DNA of 64,000 nucleotides from Aquipuribacter nitratireducens (GCF_037860835.1 NZ_JBBEOG010000002.1:62001-126000), one strand, 5' to 3'; counted from the first letter of the stretch, positions 24,510 through 33,824 are shown. Translations and numbers: made by a program. The notes: generated by a model not told the origin, from the letters alone.

Positions 24510-25520
24510 TCAGGTGCGAGCGGGGCCCGTCGTGCCGCGGACGATGAGCTCGGGGGCGAAGAGGTACTCCGTCGTGGGGTGCTGGCCCGTCCGCAGCTGC
24601 TCGACGAGCGCCGTGATGGCGACCGCGGCCATGTCGCCGACCGGCTGGCGCAGCGACGTCAGCGGCGGGTCCATGAACGCGTTCACCGGGGAGTCGTCGA
24701 AGCCGATGACCGACACGTCGCCGGGGATGGAGAGGCCGAGCGCCCGGGCCGCCCGGATGACCCCGAGCGCCATGGGGTCGGACGCGCACACGATCCCCGT
24801 GGCGCCCGCCTCGATGAGCCGGCGACCCGTGGCCTGCCCGCCCTCGATCGTGAAGAGCGAGTGCTCGACGAGGCCGGTGATCTCCACGGGCGTGCCGCGG
24901 CGCGCCTCGACGAGGCGGGTCATCGCCTCGACCTTGCGCACGACGGGCGTGTAGCGCTCCGGCCCGACCGCGAGCCCGATCGTGCGGTGGCCGAGCGTCG
25001 CGAGGTGCTGGACGGCCATCTCGACGGCGTTGGCGTCGTCGACGGCGATGAAGGTGGCGTCGAGGTCCGGCACGAAGCCGTTGACGAGCACGAGCGGCAC
25101 GCCGAGCCGGCGCAGGCGCAGGTAGCGGTCCGGGGGCGCCGTGGTGTCGGCGTGCATGCCGTTGACGACGACGAGCCCCGCCATCTGCCGGCCGAGCATG
25201 AGCTCGATCCACTCGTCCTCGCTCACGCCCGGCGTGAACTGGGAGCCGACGAGCGGGGTGTAGCCCTGCTGGACGAGCAGGGTCTGCATGCGCTGGACGA
25301 ACGCCGGGAACACGGGGTTGTCGAGCTCGGGGACGATGAGCCCCACGACGTCGGTGTCGATACCGGTGCTGCGGCGGCTCGCGACGTACCCAGCGGCCTC
25401 CGCCGCCGCGAGGACACGCTGGCGGACCGCGTCGCTCACGCCGTTCTTGCCACGCAGGGCACGACTGACCGTCGCGGGGCTGACCCCCACCTCGGCGGCG
25501 ATGACGTCCAGCGTGGTCAC
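24510..25520 (-). CDS. LacI-family transcriptional regulator of the adjacent sugar operon
   Basis: 336 residues from GTG 25520. The helix-turn-helix reads VTTLDVIAAEVGVSPATVSRAL (residues 1-22, split here), with the hinge helix near RVLAAAEAAGYV. The periplasmic-binding-like sensor follows (VGLIVPELDNPVFPAFVQRM onward) and ends at a dimer interface. It is divergent from the maltodextrin importer, so it probably represses that operon until an alpha-glucan sugar binds. GCGCAAG half-sites lie inside its own promoter, which suggests autoregulation. A start at 25556 would add 12 residues that do not match LacI proteins. Confidence 0.88.
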   Translation of the reverse strand: MTTLDVIAAEVGVSPATVSRALRGKNGVSDAVRQRVLAAAEAAGYVASRRSTGIDTDVVGLIVPELDNPVFPAFVQRMQTLLVQQGYTPLVGSQFTPGVSEDEWIELMLGRQMAGLVVVNGMHADTTAPPDRYLRLRRLGVPLVLVNGFVPDLDATFIAVDDANAVEMAVQHLATLGHRTIGLAVGPERYTPVVRKVEAMTRLVEARRGTPVEITGLVEHSLFTIEGGQATGRRLIEAGATGIVCASDPMALGVIRAARALGLSIPGDVSVIGFDDSPVNAFMDPPLTSLRQPVGDMAAVAITALVEQLRTGQHPTTEYLFAPELIVRGTTGPART

Positions 25521-25532
25521 CTGCCGACTCTG
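25521..25532 (-). promoter_or_regulatory. Possible leaderless promoter -10 of the LacI-type gene
   Basis: CAGAGT (25532 to 25527, minus strand) lies six bases before the GTG at 25520; it keeps the A and final T of TAnnnT. GCGCAAG at 25539-25545 lies just upstream. Confidence 0.4.
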
Positions 25533-25538
25533 GCACCC

Positions 25539-25640
25539 GCGCAAGTCCGCGCGCAAGGAGTTCGCTGTAGCCGCGTCAAGAATCGGTAAAGCCTTGCGAG
25601 AGTTCTGCGCAAGACTCTTCCGCTCTTGCGCTTGGTCTTG
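25539..25640. promoter_or_regulatory. Cluster of candidate LacI-type operators and the importer promoter
   Basis: GCGCAAG occurs at 25539, 25551 and 25607, and CTTGCG(C/A) at 25593 and 25625. GCGCAAGA (25607-25614) and TCTTGCGC (25624-25631) form a perfect inverted repeat with a 9-bp spacer. The importer promoter is probably TTCCGC (25618-25623), 18 bp, TAGTGT (25642-25647), so the inverted repeat would overlap the -35 box. Confidence 0.5.
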
Positions 25641-25698
25641 CTAGTGTCCGCGCCAGCCGCTCGAGCGTCGAGCGGGCCGACAGAACGGAGACACACCG

Positions 25699-27024
25699 AT
25701 GCGACGACGCATCCCCATCGCAGCGATGGTTGCCGGCCTCGCGCTCGTGGCGACCGCGTGCGGCGACGGCGGCACCACCGACGAGGCCACCGCCGCGGCG
25801 CCGGAGCCCACCGACGAGGCCACCGCCGAGGCCAGCGAGCCGGCCGCCGAGCCGAGCGCCGAGGGCAGCGAGGCGCCGATCGAGCGCGCCGACGCCGACC
25901 TCGTCATCTGGACCGACGAGACCCGCGCCCCGATCGTGCAGGAGATCGGCGACGAGTTCGGCGCCGAGAACGACCTCACCGTGGCCGTCCAGCAGCTCGA
26001 CTTCGGCGTCATCCGCGACCAGCTCATCCAGCGCGGTCCGGTCGGCGAGGGTCCGGACATCATCATCGGCGCCCACGACTGGCTGGGCCAGCTCGTGACG
26101 AACGGAGCCGTCGCGCCGCTCGAGCTCGGCGACGCCGAGGGCAACTTCCAGGAGGTCGCCGTCGAGGCGCTGTCCTACGAGGGCGTGACCTACGGCCTGC
26201 CCTACGCGGTCGAGAACGTCGCGCTCTTCCGGAACACGGCCCTCGCGCCCGAGGCGCCGGCCGACTTCCAGTCGATGCTCGACGAGGGCCAGGCGCTCGT
26301 CGACGCCGGTGACGCCGACCTCCCGCTCGCTCTCCAGGTGGGCGAGGCCGGCGACGTCTACCACTTCTACCCGATCCAGACCTCCTTCGGGTCGCAGATC
26401 TTCCGGCAGAACGAGGACGGCTCGTACAACCCCGACGACCTGCAGATCGACAACGAGGGCGGCATCGCCTTCGCCGAGCAGCTCGCCGAGTGGGGCGAGG
26501 CCGGCCTCATCAACCCGGACGTCACCTTCGACATCGCGTCCGAGGCCTTCGCCAGCGGCCGCGCCCCCTACGCCATCACCGGCCCGTGGAACGTCCCGAC
26601 GTTCACCGACGGTGGCGTCGAGTTCGTCGTCGAGGCGATCCCGTCCGCCGGCGGGGAGCCGTCGCAGCCGTTCGTCGGCGTCCAGGGCTTCATGGTCTCC
26701 GCGTACGCGGAGAACCCGCTCGTGGCCAACGACTTCGTCCTCAACTACCTCGGGACCGAGGAGGTCGCGCAGGAGCTCTACGAGACCGGGCAGCGTCCGC
26801 CGGCTTTCCAGTCGGTGTTCGACGAGGTCTCGTCCGACCCGATCATCGCCGGCTTCGGTGAGTACGGCGCCACGGGCCAGCCGCTGCCCAACATCCCCGC
26901 GATGAACAGCGTGTGGGGCGACTACGGCAACGCCCAGCGCGACATCCTGCTCGGCAACGGCGAGCCCGCCACGCTCGTGCAGGACGCCGCAGAGCGGATC
27001 CGCGCCGCCATCGCCGGCGGCTGA
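25699..27024 (+). CDS. Maltodextrin-type ABC transporter substrate-binding lipoprotein
   Basis: 441 residues. A signal peptide ends in the lipobox LVATAC with Cys21 as lipid anchor. Residues about 22-62 are a Glu/Ala/Pro/Thr-rich tether, and the mature domain starts at ADLVIWTDETRAPIVQEIGDEF, a MalE-like start. GPDIIIGAHDWLGQLVTNGAVAPL, YGLPYAVENVALFRN and GPWNVPTF are family landmarks. It would capture malto-oligosaccharides outside the membrane. A GGAG ribosome site precedes the ATG. First gene of the importer operon; a strong hairpin lies after it. Confidence 0.9.
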   Translation: MRRRIPIAAMVAGLALVATACGDGGTTDEATAAAPEPTDEATAEASEPAAEPSAEGSEAPIERADADLVIWTDETRAPIVQEIGDEFGAENDLTVAVQQLDFGVIRDQLIQRGPVGEGPDIIIGAHDWLGQLVTNGAVAPLELGDAEGNFQEVAVEALSYEGVTYGLPYAVENVALFRNTALAPEAPADFQSMLDEGQALVDAGDADLPLALQVGEAGDVYHFYPIQTSFGSQIFRQNEDGSYNPDDLQIDNEGGIAFAEQLAEWGEAGLINPDVTFDIASEAFASGRAPYAITGPWNVPTFTDGGVEFVVEAIPSAGGEPSQPFVGVQGFMVSAYAENPLVANDFVLNYLGTEEVAQELYETGQRPPAFQSVFDEVSSDPIIAGFGEYGATGQPLPNIPAMNSVWGDYGNAQRDILLGNGEPATLVQDAAERIRAAIAGG

Positions 27025-27067
27025 GCCCTTCGCGCGACACGCACCACCACCGCACCACCGCTCACGC

Positions 27068-27099
27068 CCCGGGGGTCGGGATCCGTCCCGGCCCCCGGG
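27068..27099 (+). terminator. Intercistronic stem-loop between binding protein and MalF
   Basis: A 14-bp stem (27068-27081 with 27086-27099, one G-U pair) closes a TCCG tetraloop. No T-run follows. Very stable hairpins at this place typically protect the binding-protein mRNA end and lower permease expression; that role is inferred. Confidence 0.7.
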
Positions 27100-27157
27100 T
27101 GCACCACCCCCACGCAGCAGGCGACGCACTCACCCCCGACGACGAAGCGGAGGCCCG

Positions 27158-28897
27158 GTGTCCGGCATCCTCACCACGACCCGGCCGCAGGGCGACCCGC
27201 CCGCGGCCCCACCACCGGGGGAACCCCCCGTCCCCGCGGGCAAGCCGCCGCGAGGTCCGGGGTTCCTCACGAGCCTGCTCCTCAAGACGCTCTTCATGGG
27301 CGTGCTCAACGCCCTCGGCGCCTTCGCCCTGTTCGTCTCCTTCGGGGCCGAGAACTGGGGCTTCTTCGCCTTCCTCCTCGTCTCGCTCGTCGTCGCCGAC
27401 GTCATCTACTTCAGCAAGCGGCTCGTCCCGGCGAAGTACCTGTTCCCGGGCCTGTTCTTCCTCCTGATCTTCCAGATCTTCGTCGTCGCCTACACCGTCT
27501 TCATCAGCTTCACGAACTTCGGCGACGCCCACACGATCAACCAGAACCAGGCCCGCGAGCAGATCCTCGCCGTCTCGGAGCAGCGGGTCCCCGAGAGCCC
27601 CGCGTACGACCTCACGATCGTCGCCCGCGAGGGCCAGGCGGCCCCACCCGCCGGTGAGGACGCCGGAGCCGGCGACGCCGGGGCGGTCGACGCCCCCGAG
27701 GACCCGGCGGAGACGGCGCCGCAGGAGGAGCTCGCGTTCCTCCTCACGGGTCCCGACGGCGAGGTGAGCCTCGGCACCTCGGAGGGGCTGCAGGAGGTCG
27801 ACGCCGACGCCGTGACGCTCGACGACGAGGGCGTCGCGACAGCGATCGAGGGCTGGGAGTCCCTGTCCCTGGGTGACCTCGCCGACCGCCAGCAGGCCGT
27901 CGTCGGTTTCCGGGTCCCCCTGGCCGACGAGGAGGACCCCGACGCAGGCAGCCTCCGCACGCAGGACGGCCGCATCGCCTACGAGTTCCGTCCCCAGCTG
28001 GAGTACGACGAGGAGGCGGACGCGCTCGTCGACACCCGGGACGGCACCGTCTACACCGCCGACCAGTCCGTCGGCTTCTACGTCGGCGAGGACGGCACCG
28101 AGCTCACACCAGGGTGGCGGGTGCCCGTCGGCGTCGACAACTACGTGCGCGTCTTCAACGACGACAGGCTCTCGGTCCTGCTCCTCGGCACCACGGTCTG
28201 GTCGTTCGCCTTCGCGGCGATCTCCGTGATCTCGACGTTCTTCCTCGGCGTCCTGCTCGCCATCGTCTTCGACAACCCGCGCATGCGCGGGCGCAAGCTC
28301 TACCGCTCCCTCATGATCCTCCCGTACGCGGCCCCCAGCTTCATGTCGATGCTGCTGTGGGCCGGCTTCCTCAACCCGAGCTTCGGGTTCGTCAACCAGA
28401 TCCTGCTCGGCGGTGCCGACATCCCCTGGCTCACCGACCCGTGGCTCGCGCGCTTCAGCGTCCTCCTGGTGAACCTCTGGCTCGGCTTCCCCTACATGTT
28501 CCTCGTGTGCACGGGCGCCCTGCAGTCGATCCCCGGTGACGTCAAGGAAGCGGCCCGCGTCGACGGCGCGAGCGCGTTCCGGATCTTCCGGTCCATCACG
28601 CTGCCGCTGCTCATGGTGAGCGTCGCGCCGCTGCTCATCGCGAGCTTCGCCTTCAACTTCAACAACTTCACGCTCATCTACTTCGTCACGGGCGGCGGGC
28701 CGAACATCCCTGAGGCCTCCATCAGCCTCGGGGCCACCGACCTGCTCATCCACGTCGTCTACACGCTCGGGTTCGAGAGCGGCGGCGGCCAGCAGTGGGG
28801 CTTCGCCTGCGCGCTCAGCGTGCTGATCTTCTTCATCGTCGCCGGGATCTCCGCTGTCAGCTTCAGGCAGACCCGCGCGCTCGAGGACATCAACTGA
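27158..28897 (+). CDS. malF: MalF-like maltodextrin ABC permease
   Basis: 579 residues. After a Pro/Gly-rich cytoplasmic start come hydrophobic segments near 40-60, 65-85 and 95-120, then a large outer domain (about 125-325) that is acidic and corresponds to the MalF P2 loop, then five helices with the EAA loop EAARVDGASAFRIFRSITLP near 463-482. A large P2-like loop is the mark of MalF versus shorter sugar permeases. The start is GTG 27158 with a GCGGAGG ribosome site. Followed by malG after 13 bp. Confidence 0.88.
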   Translation: MSGILTTTRPQGDPPAAPPPGEPPVPAGKPPRGPGFLTSLLLKTLFMGVLNALGAFALFVSFGAENWGFFAFLLVSLVVADVIYFSKRLVPAKYLFPGLFFLLIFQIFVVAYTVFISFTNFGDAHTINQNQAREQILAVSEQRVPESPAYDLTIVAREGQAAPPAGEDAGAGDAGAVDAPEDPAETAPQEELAFLLTGPDGEVSLGTSEGLQEVDADAVTLDDEGVATAIEGWESLSLGDLADRQQAVVGFRVPLADEEDPDAGSLRTQDGRIAYEFRPQLEYDEEADALVDTRDGTVYTADQSVGFYVGEDGTELTPGWRVPVGVDNYVRVFNDDRLSVLLLGTTVWSFAFAAISVISTFFLGVLLAIVFDNPRMRGRKLYRSLMILPYAAPSFMSMLLWAGFLNPSFGFVNQILLGGADIPWLTDPWLARFSVLLVNLWLGFPYMFLVCTGALQSIPGDVKEAARVDGASAFRIFRSITLPLLMVSVAPLLIASFAFNFNNFTLIYFVTGGGPNIPEASISLGATDLLIHVVYTLGFESGGGQQWGFACALSVLIFFIVAGISAVSFRQTRALEDIN

Positions 28898-28910
28898 GGA
28901 GCTGGGACAC

Positions 28911-29759
28911 ATGACCAAGTGGTTCACCGACACCGGCTGGCGACACCTCGTCGCCCTCGCGGTCCTCGTCTTCGCCCTGTTCCCGATCGTGTTCGTCATC
29001 AGCGCCTCCCTGAACCCCGCGGGGACGCTGACCGCGAGCAACCAGCTCTTCAGCCGGATCGGGACCGACAACTACGAGGCGCTCTTCAACACGCCCGTGT
29101 TCCCGTTCCCCCGCTGGTTCCTCAACACGATGTTCGTCGCCGTCGCGACCGCGGTCCTCCAGGTCTTCGTCGCCTGCCTCGCGGCGTACGCCTTCAGCCG
29201 CTTCCGGTTCGCGGGTCGTCGCATCGGGCTGCTCGGCCTCCTGCTCATCCAGATGTTCCCGCAGATCCTCGCGGCGATCGCGATCTTCCTGCTCGTCTTC
29301 GAGATCGGGAACCTGTTCCCCGCGATCGGCCTCGGCTCCACGCTCGGGCTCGTCTTCGTGTACATGGGCGGCGCGCTCGGCGTCTCGACGTTCCTCATCA
29401 AGGGCTTCTTCGACACGGTGCCGAAGGAGCTCGACGAGGCGATGAAGGTCGACGGCGCCAGCCACACGCGGATCTTCTTCACGATGATCCTGCCGCTGTC
29501 GGCGCCGGTCCTCGCCGTCGTCGTGCTGCTCGCGTTCATCACGACGCTCAACGAGTTCCTCGTGGCGAGCATCATCCTCACCGCACCGGAGGACCTCACC
29601 CTGGCGGTGGGCCTCTACGGGCTCGTCAGCAACTTCCTCAACGCCCAGTGGGGGTTCTTCGCCGCGGGCTCGCTCCTCGGCGCCATCCCCGCTGTCCTGC
29701 TGTTCCTCTGGCTGCAGAAGTACGTCGTGTCCGGCCTCACCGCCGGGGCGGGCAAGTGA
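28911..29759 (+). CDS. malG: MalG-like maltodextrin ABC permease
   Basis: 282 residues with six predicted helices. The EAA loop is DEAMKVDGASHTRIFFTMILP near 178-197, the contact to the ATPase. The segment ISASLNPAGTLTASNQLF near 31-48 and the C-terminal WLQKYVVSGLTAGAGK match MalG, whose C-terminal tail contacts the ATPase. No malK lies in the operon, so a shared ATPase (MsiK/MsmK type) elsewhere is expected. GAGGAG precedes the ATG, and the stop overlaps the next gene. Confidence 0.9.
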   Translation: MTKWFTDTGWRHLVALAVLVFALFPIVFVISASLNPAGTLTASNQLFSRIGTDNYEALFNTPVFPFPRWFLNTMFVAVATAVLQVFVACLAAYAFSRFRFAGRRIGLLGLLLIQMFPQILAAIAIFLLVFEIGNLFPAIGLGSTLGLVFVYMGGALGVSTFLIKGFFDTVPKELDEAMKVDGASHTRIFFTMILPLSAPVLAVVVLLAFITTLNEFLVASIILTAPEDLTLAVGLYGLVSNFLNAQWGFFAAGSLLGAIPAVLLFLWLQKYVVSGLTAGAGK

Positions 29760-31645
29760 CCCGAGGGACCCGGCTGTGGGCCGAGCCGCACCACGACGGC
29801 TCGGCCCTGCACAGCCCGGAGGCGGCGGCCGCCACCCTCGGCGACGTCGTGCCCGTCCTGCTGCGCGTGCCGCACGCGGGACCCGGCGTGCAGGCGGTGC
29901 ACGTGCGTCGCCTGCACGACGGCGAGCCCTTCTACACGGCGGCGGAGGTCGTCCGACGCGACGAGCACGACACGTGGTGGCAGGCCCGGCTGCCGCTGCG
30001 CAACCGGATGACGCACTACCGCTGGCTCCTCGACGACGGGCCGGACGGCTACCGGTGGGTCAACGCCGCCGGGACGTGGAGCCACGACGTCACCGACGCC
30101 GCCGACTTCGTCGTCAGCACGTACCGCCCCGCACCGGACTGGGCCGTGGACGGGGTCGTGTACCAGGTGTTCCCCGACCGGTTCGCCCGCTCCGGCGTCG
30201 ACCACGGCCCACTGCCGGACTGGGCGGTGCCCGCCGAGTGGGGGGACCCCGTCGAGCACACCGGCCCCGAGACCCCGCTGCAGCTGTTCGGCGGCGACCT
30301 CGCCGGGGTCGAGCAGCACCTCGACCACCTGGCACGCCTCGGTGTCGACATCCTCTACCTCACCCCGTTCTTCCCGGCCGCGAGCAACCACCGCTACAAC
30401 GCGTCGAGCTTCGACCGGGTCGACCCGCTGCTCGGCGGTGACGAGGCGCTCGCCTCCCTGGTCCGGGCCGCGCACCGGGCCGGTATCCGGGTGATGGGCG
30501 ACCTCACGACCAACCACACCGGCGACACCCACGAGTGGTTCCTCGCCGCCCAGGCCGACCGCAGCTCGCCGGAGGCGTCCTTCTACTACTTCTTCGACGA
30601 GGGTCCCCAGCCGCAGCACGGTCCCCGGGGCGAGGTGGCGGCCGCCGACGGCCCGGACTACGAGGCGTGGTTCGCCATCCCGAGCCTGCCCAAGCTCGAC
30701 CACGCCTCGCCGGAGCTCCGCCGCCGCATGGTGGAGGGACCCGGCAGCGTCGTGGCGCGCTGGCTCGAGGGACCGGACGGGCTCGACGGCTGGCGCATCG
30801 ACGTCGCGAACATGACAGGACGGCGCGCCGACGACGACCACAACCACGAGGTGGCGCGGGCGGTCCGGCGGACCATGGACGAGACGAAGCCGGACAGCTT
30901 CCTGCTCGCCGAGCACTTCCACGACACCTCCGACGACGTCACCACCGGGGCCGGCGGCTGGGACGCCGTCATGAACTACGCCGCCTTCACCCGGCCGGTG
31001 TGGGAGTGGCTCGCCGAGCCCGGCTGCCGGATCGGGTTCCTCGGCCTCCCGGTCGAGGTCCCCCGCAAGCGCACCGAGGACGTCGTGGCGGCGATGCGCC
31101 AGTTCGCCGCCGCCGTGCCGTGGCACCAGGCGCTGCAGAACGTCAACAACATCGGCTCGCACGACACGCCCCGCGCCCGCACGGTGTTCGGCTCCGACGA
31201 GGCCCTGCTGGTCGGAGCCGCCCTGCTCGTCGGCTACCCCGGCATCCCCATGGTCTTCGCCGGTGACGAGCTGGGGCTGGAGGCGGAGGACGGCGAGCAC
31301 GCGCGCACCCCGATGCCGTGGGACGACGACGACCGCTTCGCCGGGGCGGTGCTCGAGGCCTACGCCGGGCTGCTGGGACTGCGCCGGCGGTCCACGGCGC
31401 TGCGCCGCGGTGGCATGCGCTGGCTCTGCGCGGGGGAGGACGACATGGCGTGGCTGCGCGAGGCACCCGGCGAGCGGGTCGCCGTCGTCGTCGCCCGCGC
31501 CGCGAGCACCGTCGACCTGCCGGTGTCGCTGCTGGGCGAGCCGACGCTGCTGTGGCGCAGTCCCGGTGCGACGGTCGAGGCGGGCGCGACCGTCGTCCAG
31601 GTGCAGCTGCCCGGTCCGGGGGCCGTGGTCCTCCGCTGCGGCTGA
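29756..31645 (+). CDS. GH13 cyclomaltodextrinase / neopullulanase-type enzyme
   Basis: 629 residues from GTG 29756 in the malG stop. The first 125 residues look like a CBM34-type beta domain, usual in maltogenic amylases and neopullulanases. The barrel has VVYQVFPDRF near 134-143, DLTTNHTGD, GWRIDVANM with nucleophile Asp349, LLAEHFHD with Glu386 and NNIGSHD with Asp470. No signal peptide, so it acts in the cytoplasm on sugars brought in by the preceding importer. Cyclodextrin versus pullulan specificity cannot be told. Confidence 0.88.
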   Translation: MTRGTRLWAEPHHDGSALHSPEAAAATLGDVVPVLLRVPHAGPGVQAVHVRRLHDGEPFYTAAEVVRRDEHDTWWQARLPLRNRMTHYRWLLDDGPDGYRWVNAAGTWSHDVTDAADFVVSTYRPAPDWAVDGVVYQVFPDRFARSGVDHGPLPDWAVPAEWGDPVEHTGPETPLQLFGGDLAGVEQHLDHLARLGVDILYLTPFFPAASNHRYNASSFDRVDPLLGGDEALASLVRAAHRAGIRVMGDLTTNHTGDTHEWFLAAQADRSSPEASFYYFFDEGPQPQHGPRGEVAAADGPDYEAWFAIPSLPKLDHASPELRRRMVEGPGSVVARWLEGPDGLDGWRIDVANMTGRRADDDHNHEVARAVRRTMDETKPDSFLLAEHFHDTSDDVTTGAGGWDAVMNYAAFTRPVWEWLAEPGCRIGFLGLPVEVPRKRTEDVVAAMRQFAAAVPWHQALQNVNNIGSHDTPRARTVFGSDEALLVGAALLVGYPGIPMVFAGDELGLEAEDGEHARTPMPWDDDDRFAGAVLEAYAGLLGLRRRSTALRRGGMRWLCAGEDDMAWLREAPGERVAVVVARAASTVDLPVSLLGEPTLLWRSPGATVEAGATVVQVQLPGPGAVVLRCG

Positions 31646-31748
31646 CGCCCTGCCCGCGCCGACGTGCGCGTCACCCGTCTGCCGTCTGGAGGGGAGGGCC
31701 GAGCCGGTCGAGTACCAGGAGGCCCGCAGCTCCGACGAATGGTCCGCC

Positions 31749-33800
31749 ATGTCTCCTTCGCCCCCAGGACTCCTCGGACTCCTTCGACTCCTGGGCTCTC
31801 GATCGCGTGGTAGTGCCCCGATCGCCCTCGCTGTCCTCCTGACCGCGGTGACGGTCTCGGGCGACGTCCCCGGGAACGCCGCGTCGGGTGCCGCTGCGTC
31901 CACCCGCCCGTCGGCGGCGGCCGCGGAGACCGCCTGGTCCGCTGCGCGCAAGGCCGCTCGCACCGACATGTGGCGACCGGCCTCGACGGGCCGCTCGCGG
32001 TCCCGGGGACCGCTGGTCGCCGCCACGACGACCTCGACGGAGACCGCGGCGCCGACGACGAGCCCGACGACGAGCCCGACGACGAGCCTGACGACGAGCC
32101 CGACGACGAGCCCGACGACGAGCCTGACGACGAGCCTGACGACGAGCCTGACGACGAGCCCGACGACGAGCCCGACGACGAGCCTGACGACCAGCCTGAC
32201 GACGAGCCCGACGACGAGCCCGACCGCACCGTCGACTGCGCTGTCGTACGGGTTCGAGCTGGGGACGGACGGATGGCGCGGCGAGAACTCCACCACGAGC
32301 CACAGCACCCTCGCCGCGGCGGTGGGAACGGGCTCGCTGCGGGTCACCCGCACCTTCCCGGGTGGCTGGGGAGCGCTGCGGGCCGGGGACGGGCGCAGCG
32401 CCCTGCGAGACATCCGCAACCAGGGCACGAGGCTCGAGGCCAGGGTCCTCGTGCCCGCCGGAACCTCTGGCTCGTGGCGGGCGCGACTCGAGGCCCAGGA
32501 CTCCGGGTGGTCCTATGTCGCCGGCCCCACCTCGACGCTGGTGCCCGGTACATGGACGACCGTCTCATTCACCGTCCCGGACGTCGTCGCAGGCGGGATG
32601 AGGGCCGTCGGCGTGCAGGTGGAGTCCGACCAGGCGTCCGGCACCGTCCACGTCCACGTCGACGACGTCCGGCTGTCGACGGCTGCGGCGGACCCAGCGC
32701 CCACAGGGCGACCTGCTGCTCCCCGCGGGCTGAGAGCGAGCGGGAACACGATCGTCGACGAGTCGGGCCGGACCGTCCGCCTGCTGGGCGTCAACCAGTC
32801 GGGTACCGAGTACGCGTGCGCTCAGGGCTGGGGCTTCTTCGACGGGCCGGACGCCGAGCGGGCGAGCAGCGTCCCGCTGATGGGTGCCCGCTCCTGGGGG
32901 GCGACCGCGGTCCGGGTCCCCCTCAACGAGCACTGCTGGCTCGACGTCGACTCCGGCATACCGGCGCACCGGCGTGGCAGCGAGTACCGGGAGGCGATCA
33001 CCCGGCAGGTGGCCGCGATCAACGCGCTCGGCATGGTCGCCGTCCTCGACCTGCACTGGCACGCCCCCGGCACCCGCCGGACGGACAACAACCCGATGAC
33101 GAACCGCGAGCACTCGCCCCGCTTCTGGGCGTCGGTGGCGGCCCACTTCCGCGACAACCCTTCCGTCGTCTTCGAGCTCGTCAACGAGCCCCATCCCGAC
33201 GGTGGCAGCACCAGCGCCGAGGCGTGGCGCTGCTGGCGCGACGGCGGCTGGTGCCCCCGGACCGTGGACCACGCGACCGGCGCCCCGTACGAGGTCGCCG
33301 GGGTGCAGGAACTGCTCGACGCCGTCCGCTCGACCGGCGCCCGACAGCTCGTGCTGGTCGGCGGGGTGCAGTGGAGCAACCGGCTCGACGGCTGGCTCGC
33401 CCACCGCCCGCACGACCCCATCGGGAACCTCGGGGTGGCGTGGCACGCCTACGACTTCAACGCCTGCCGCACCGCCGAGTGCTTCCTGGCGGAGGTGGCG
33501 CCCGTCGCGGCACAGCACCCGCTCGTCGCGACGGAGATCGGCCCGGACCAGCTGTGTGTCGGGTGCGCGCCGTCGTCCACCGGCTTCTCCGAGCGGCTGC
33601 TCGACCTGCTCGACGGGGAAGGCGCCGGGTACACCGCCTGGACCTGGAACCTGTGGCCAGGTGACGCCCACGTCCTCGTGCAGGACTGGGCCGGGACGCG
33701 GCCGACGCCGTGGGGCGACCAGGTGCGGGCGAGGCTGCAAACGGCCGCAACAGCGGGTGGGGCCGGCCCGAGAGCACACGTGTCGCCCTCAGGAGTTTGA
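31749..33800 (+). CDS. Secreted GH5 glycosidase with repeat linker and carbohydrate-binding-like domain
   Basis: 683 residues. A signal or anchor helix covers about 22-36. Residues 103-158 are 14 tandem TTSP or TTSL units, a flexible wall-spanning or extracellular linker. Residues about 165-310 form a beta-sandwich that looks like a carbohydrate-binding module (YGFELGTDGW...HVHVDDVRLS). The catalytic GH5 domain (about 320-670) has FELVNEPH with acid/base Glu480 and VATEIG with nucleophile Glu596. Likely cellulase or other beta-glucanase. No good ribosome site; ATG 31749 chosen as the only plausible start before the signal segment. Directly precedes the glycosyltransferase genes. Confidence 0.85.
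   Translation: MSPSPPGLLGLLRLLGSRSRGSAPIALAVLLTAVTVSGDVPGNAASGAAASTRPSAAAAETAWSAARKAARTDMWRPASTGRSRSRGPLVAATTTSTETAAPTTSPTTSPTTSLTTSPTTSPTTSLTTSLTTSLTTSPTTSPTTSLTTSLTTSPTTSPTAPSTALSYGFELGTDGWRGENSTTSHSTLAAAVGTGSLRVTRTFPGGWGALRAGDGRSALRDIRNQGTRLEARVLVPAGTSGSWRARLEAQDSGWSYVAGPTSTLVPGTWTTVSFTVPDVVAGGMRAVGVQVESDQASGTVHVHVDDVRLSTAAADPAPTGRPAAPRGLRASGNTIVDESGRTVRLLGVNQSGTEYACAQGWGFFDGPDAERASSVPLMGARSWGATAVRVPLNEHCWLDVDSGIPAHRRGSEYREAITRQVAAINALGMVAVLDLHWHAPGTRRTDNNPMTNREHSPRFWASVAAHFRDNPSVVFELVNEPHPDGGSTSAEAWRCWRDGGWCPRTVDHATGAPYEVAGVQELLDAVRSTGARQLVLVGGVQWSNRLDGWLAHRPHDPIGNLGVAWHAYDFNACRTAECFLAEVAPVAAQHPLVATEIGPDQLCVGCAPSSTGFSERLLDLLDGEGAGYTAWTWNLWPGDAHVLVQDWAGTRPTPWGDQVRARLQTAATAGGAGPRAHVSPSGV
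32055..32222 (+). repeat. 12-bp tandem repeat coding the Thr/Ser/Pro linker
   Basis: Fourteen 12-bp units, ACGACGAGC followed by CCG or CTG, one unit with a single G-to-C change. Near identity at DNA level indicates slippage-prone, recently expanded sequence. Confidence 0.9.
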
Positions 33801-33824
33801 CCCCCACGCGGGCGGGTACAGCAA

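Noticed and set aside
31970-33664. Second frame through the GH5 gene with DDEP repeats
   Set aside because: Frame-shifted reading of the 12-bp repeat; the real frame has the signal peptide, catalytic Glu480 and Glu596.
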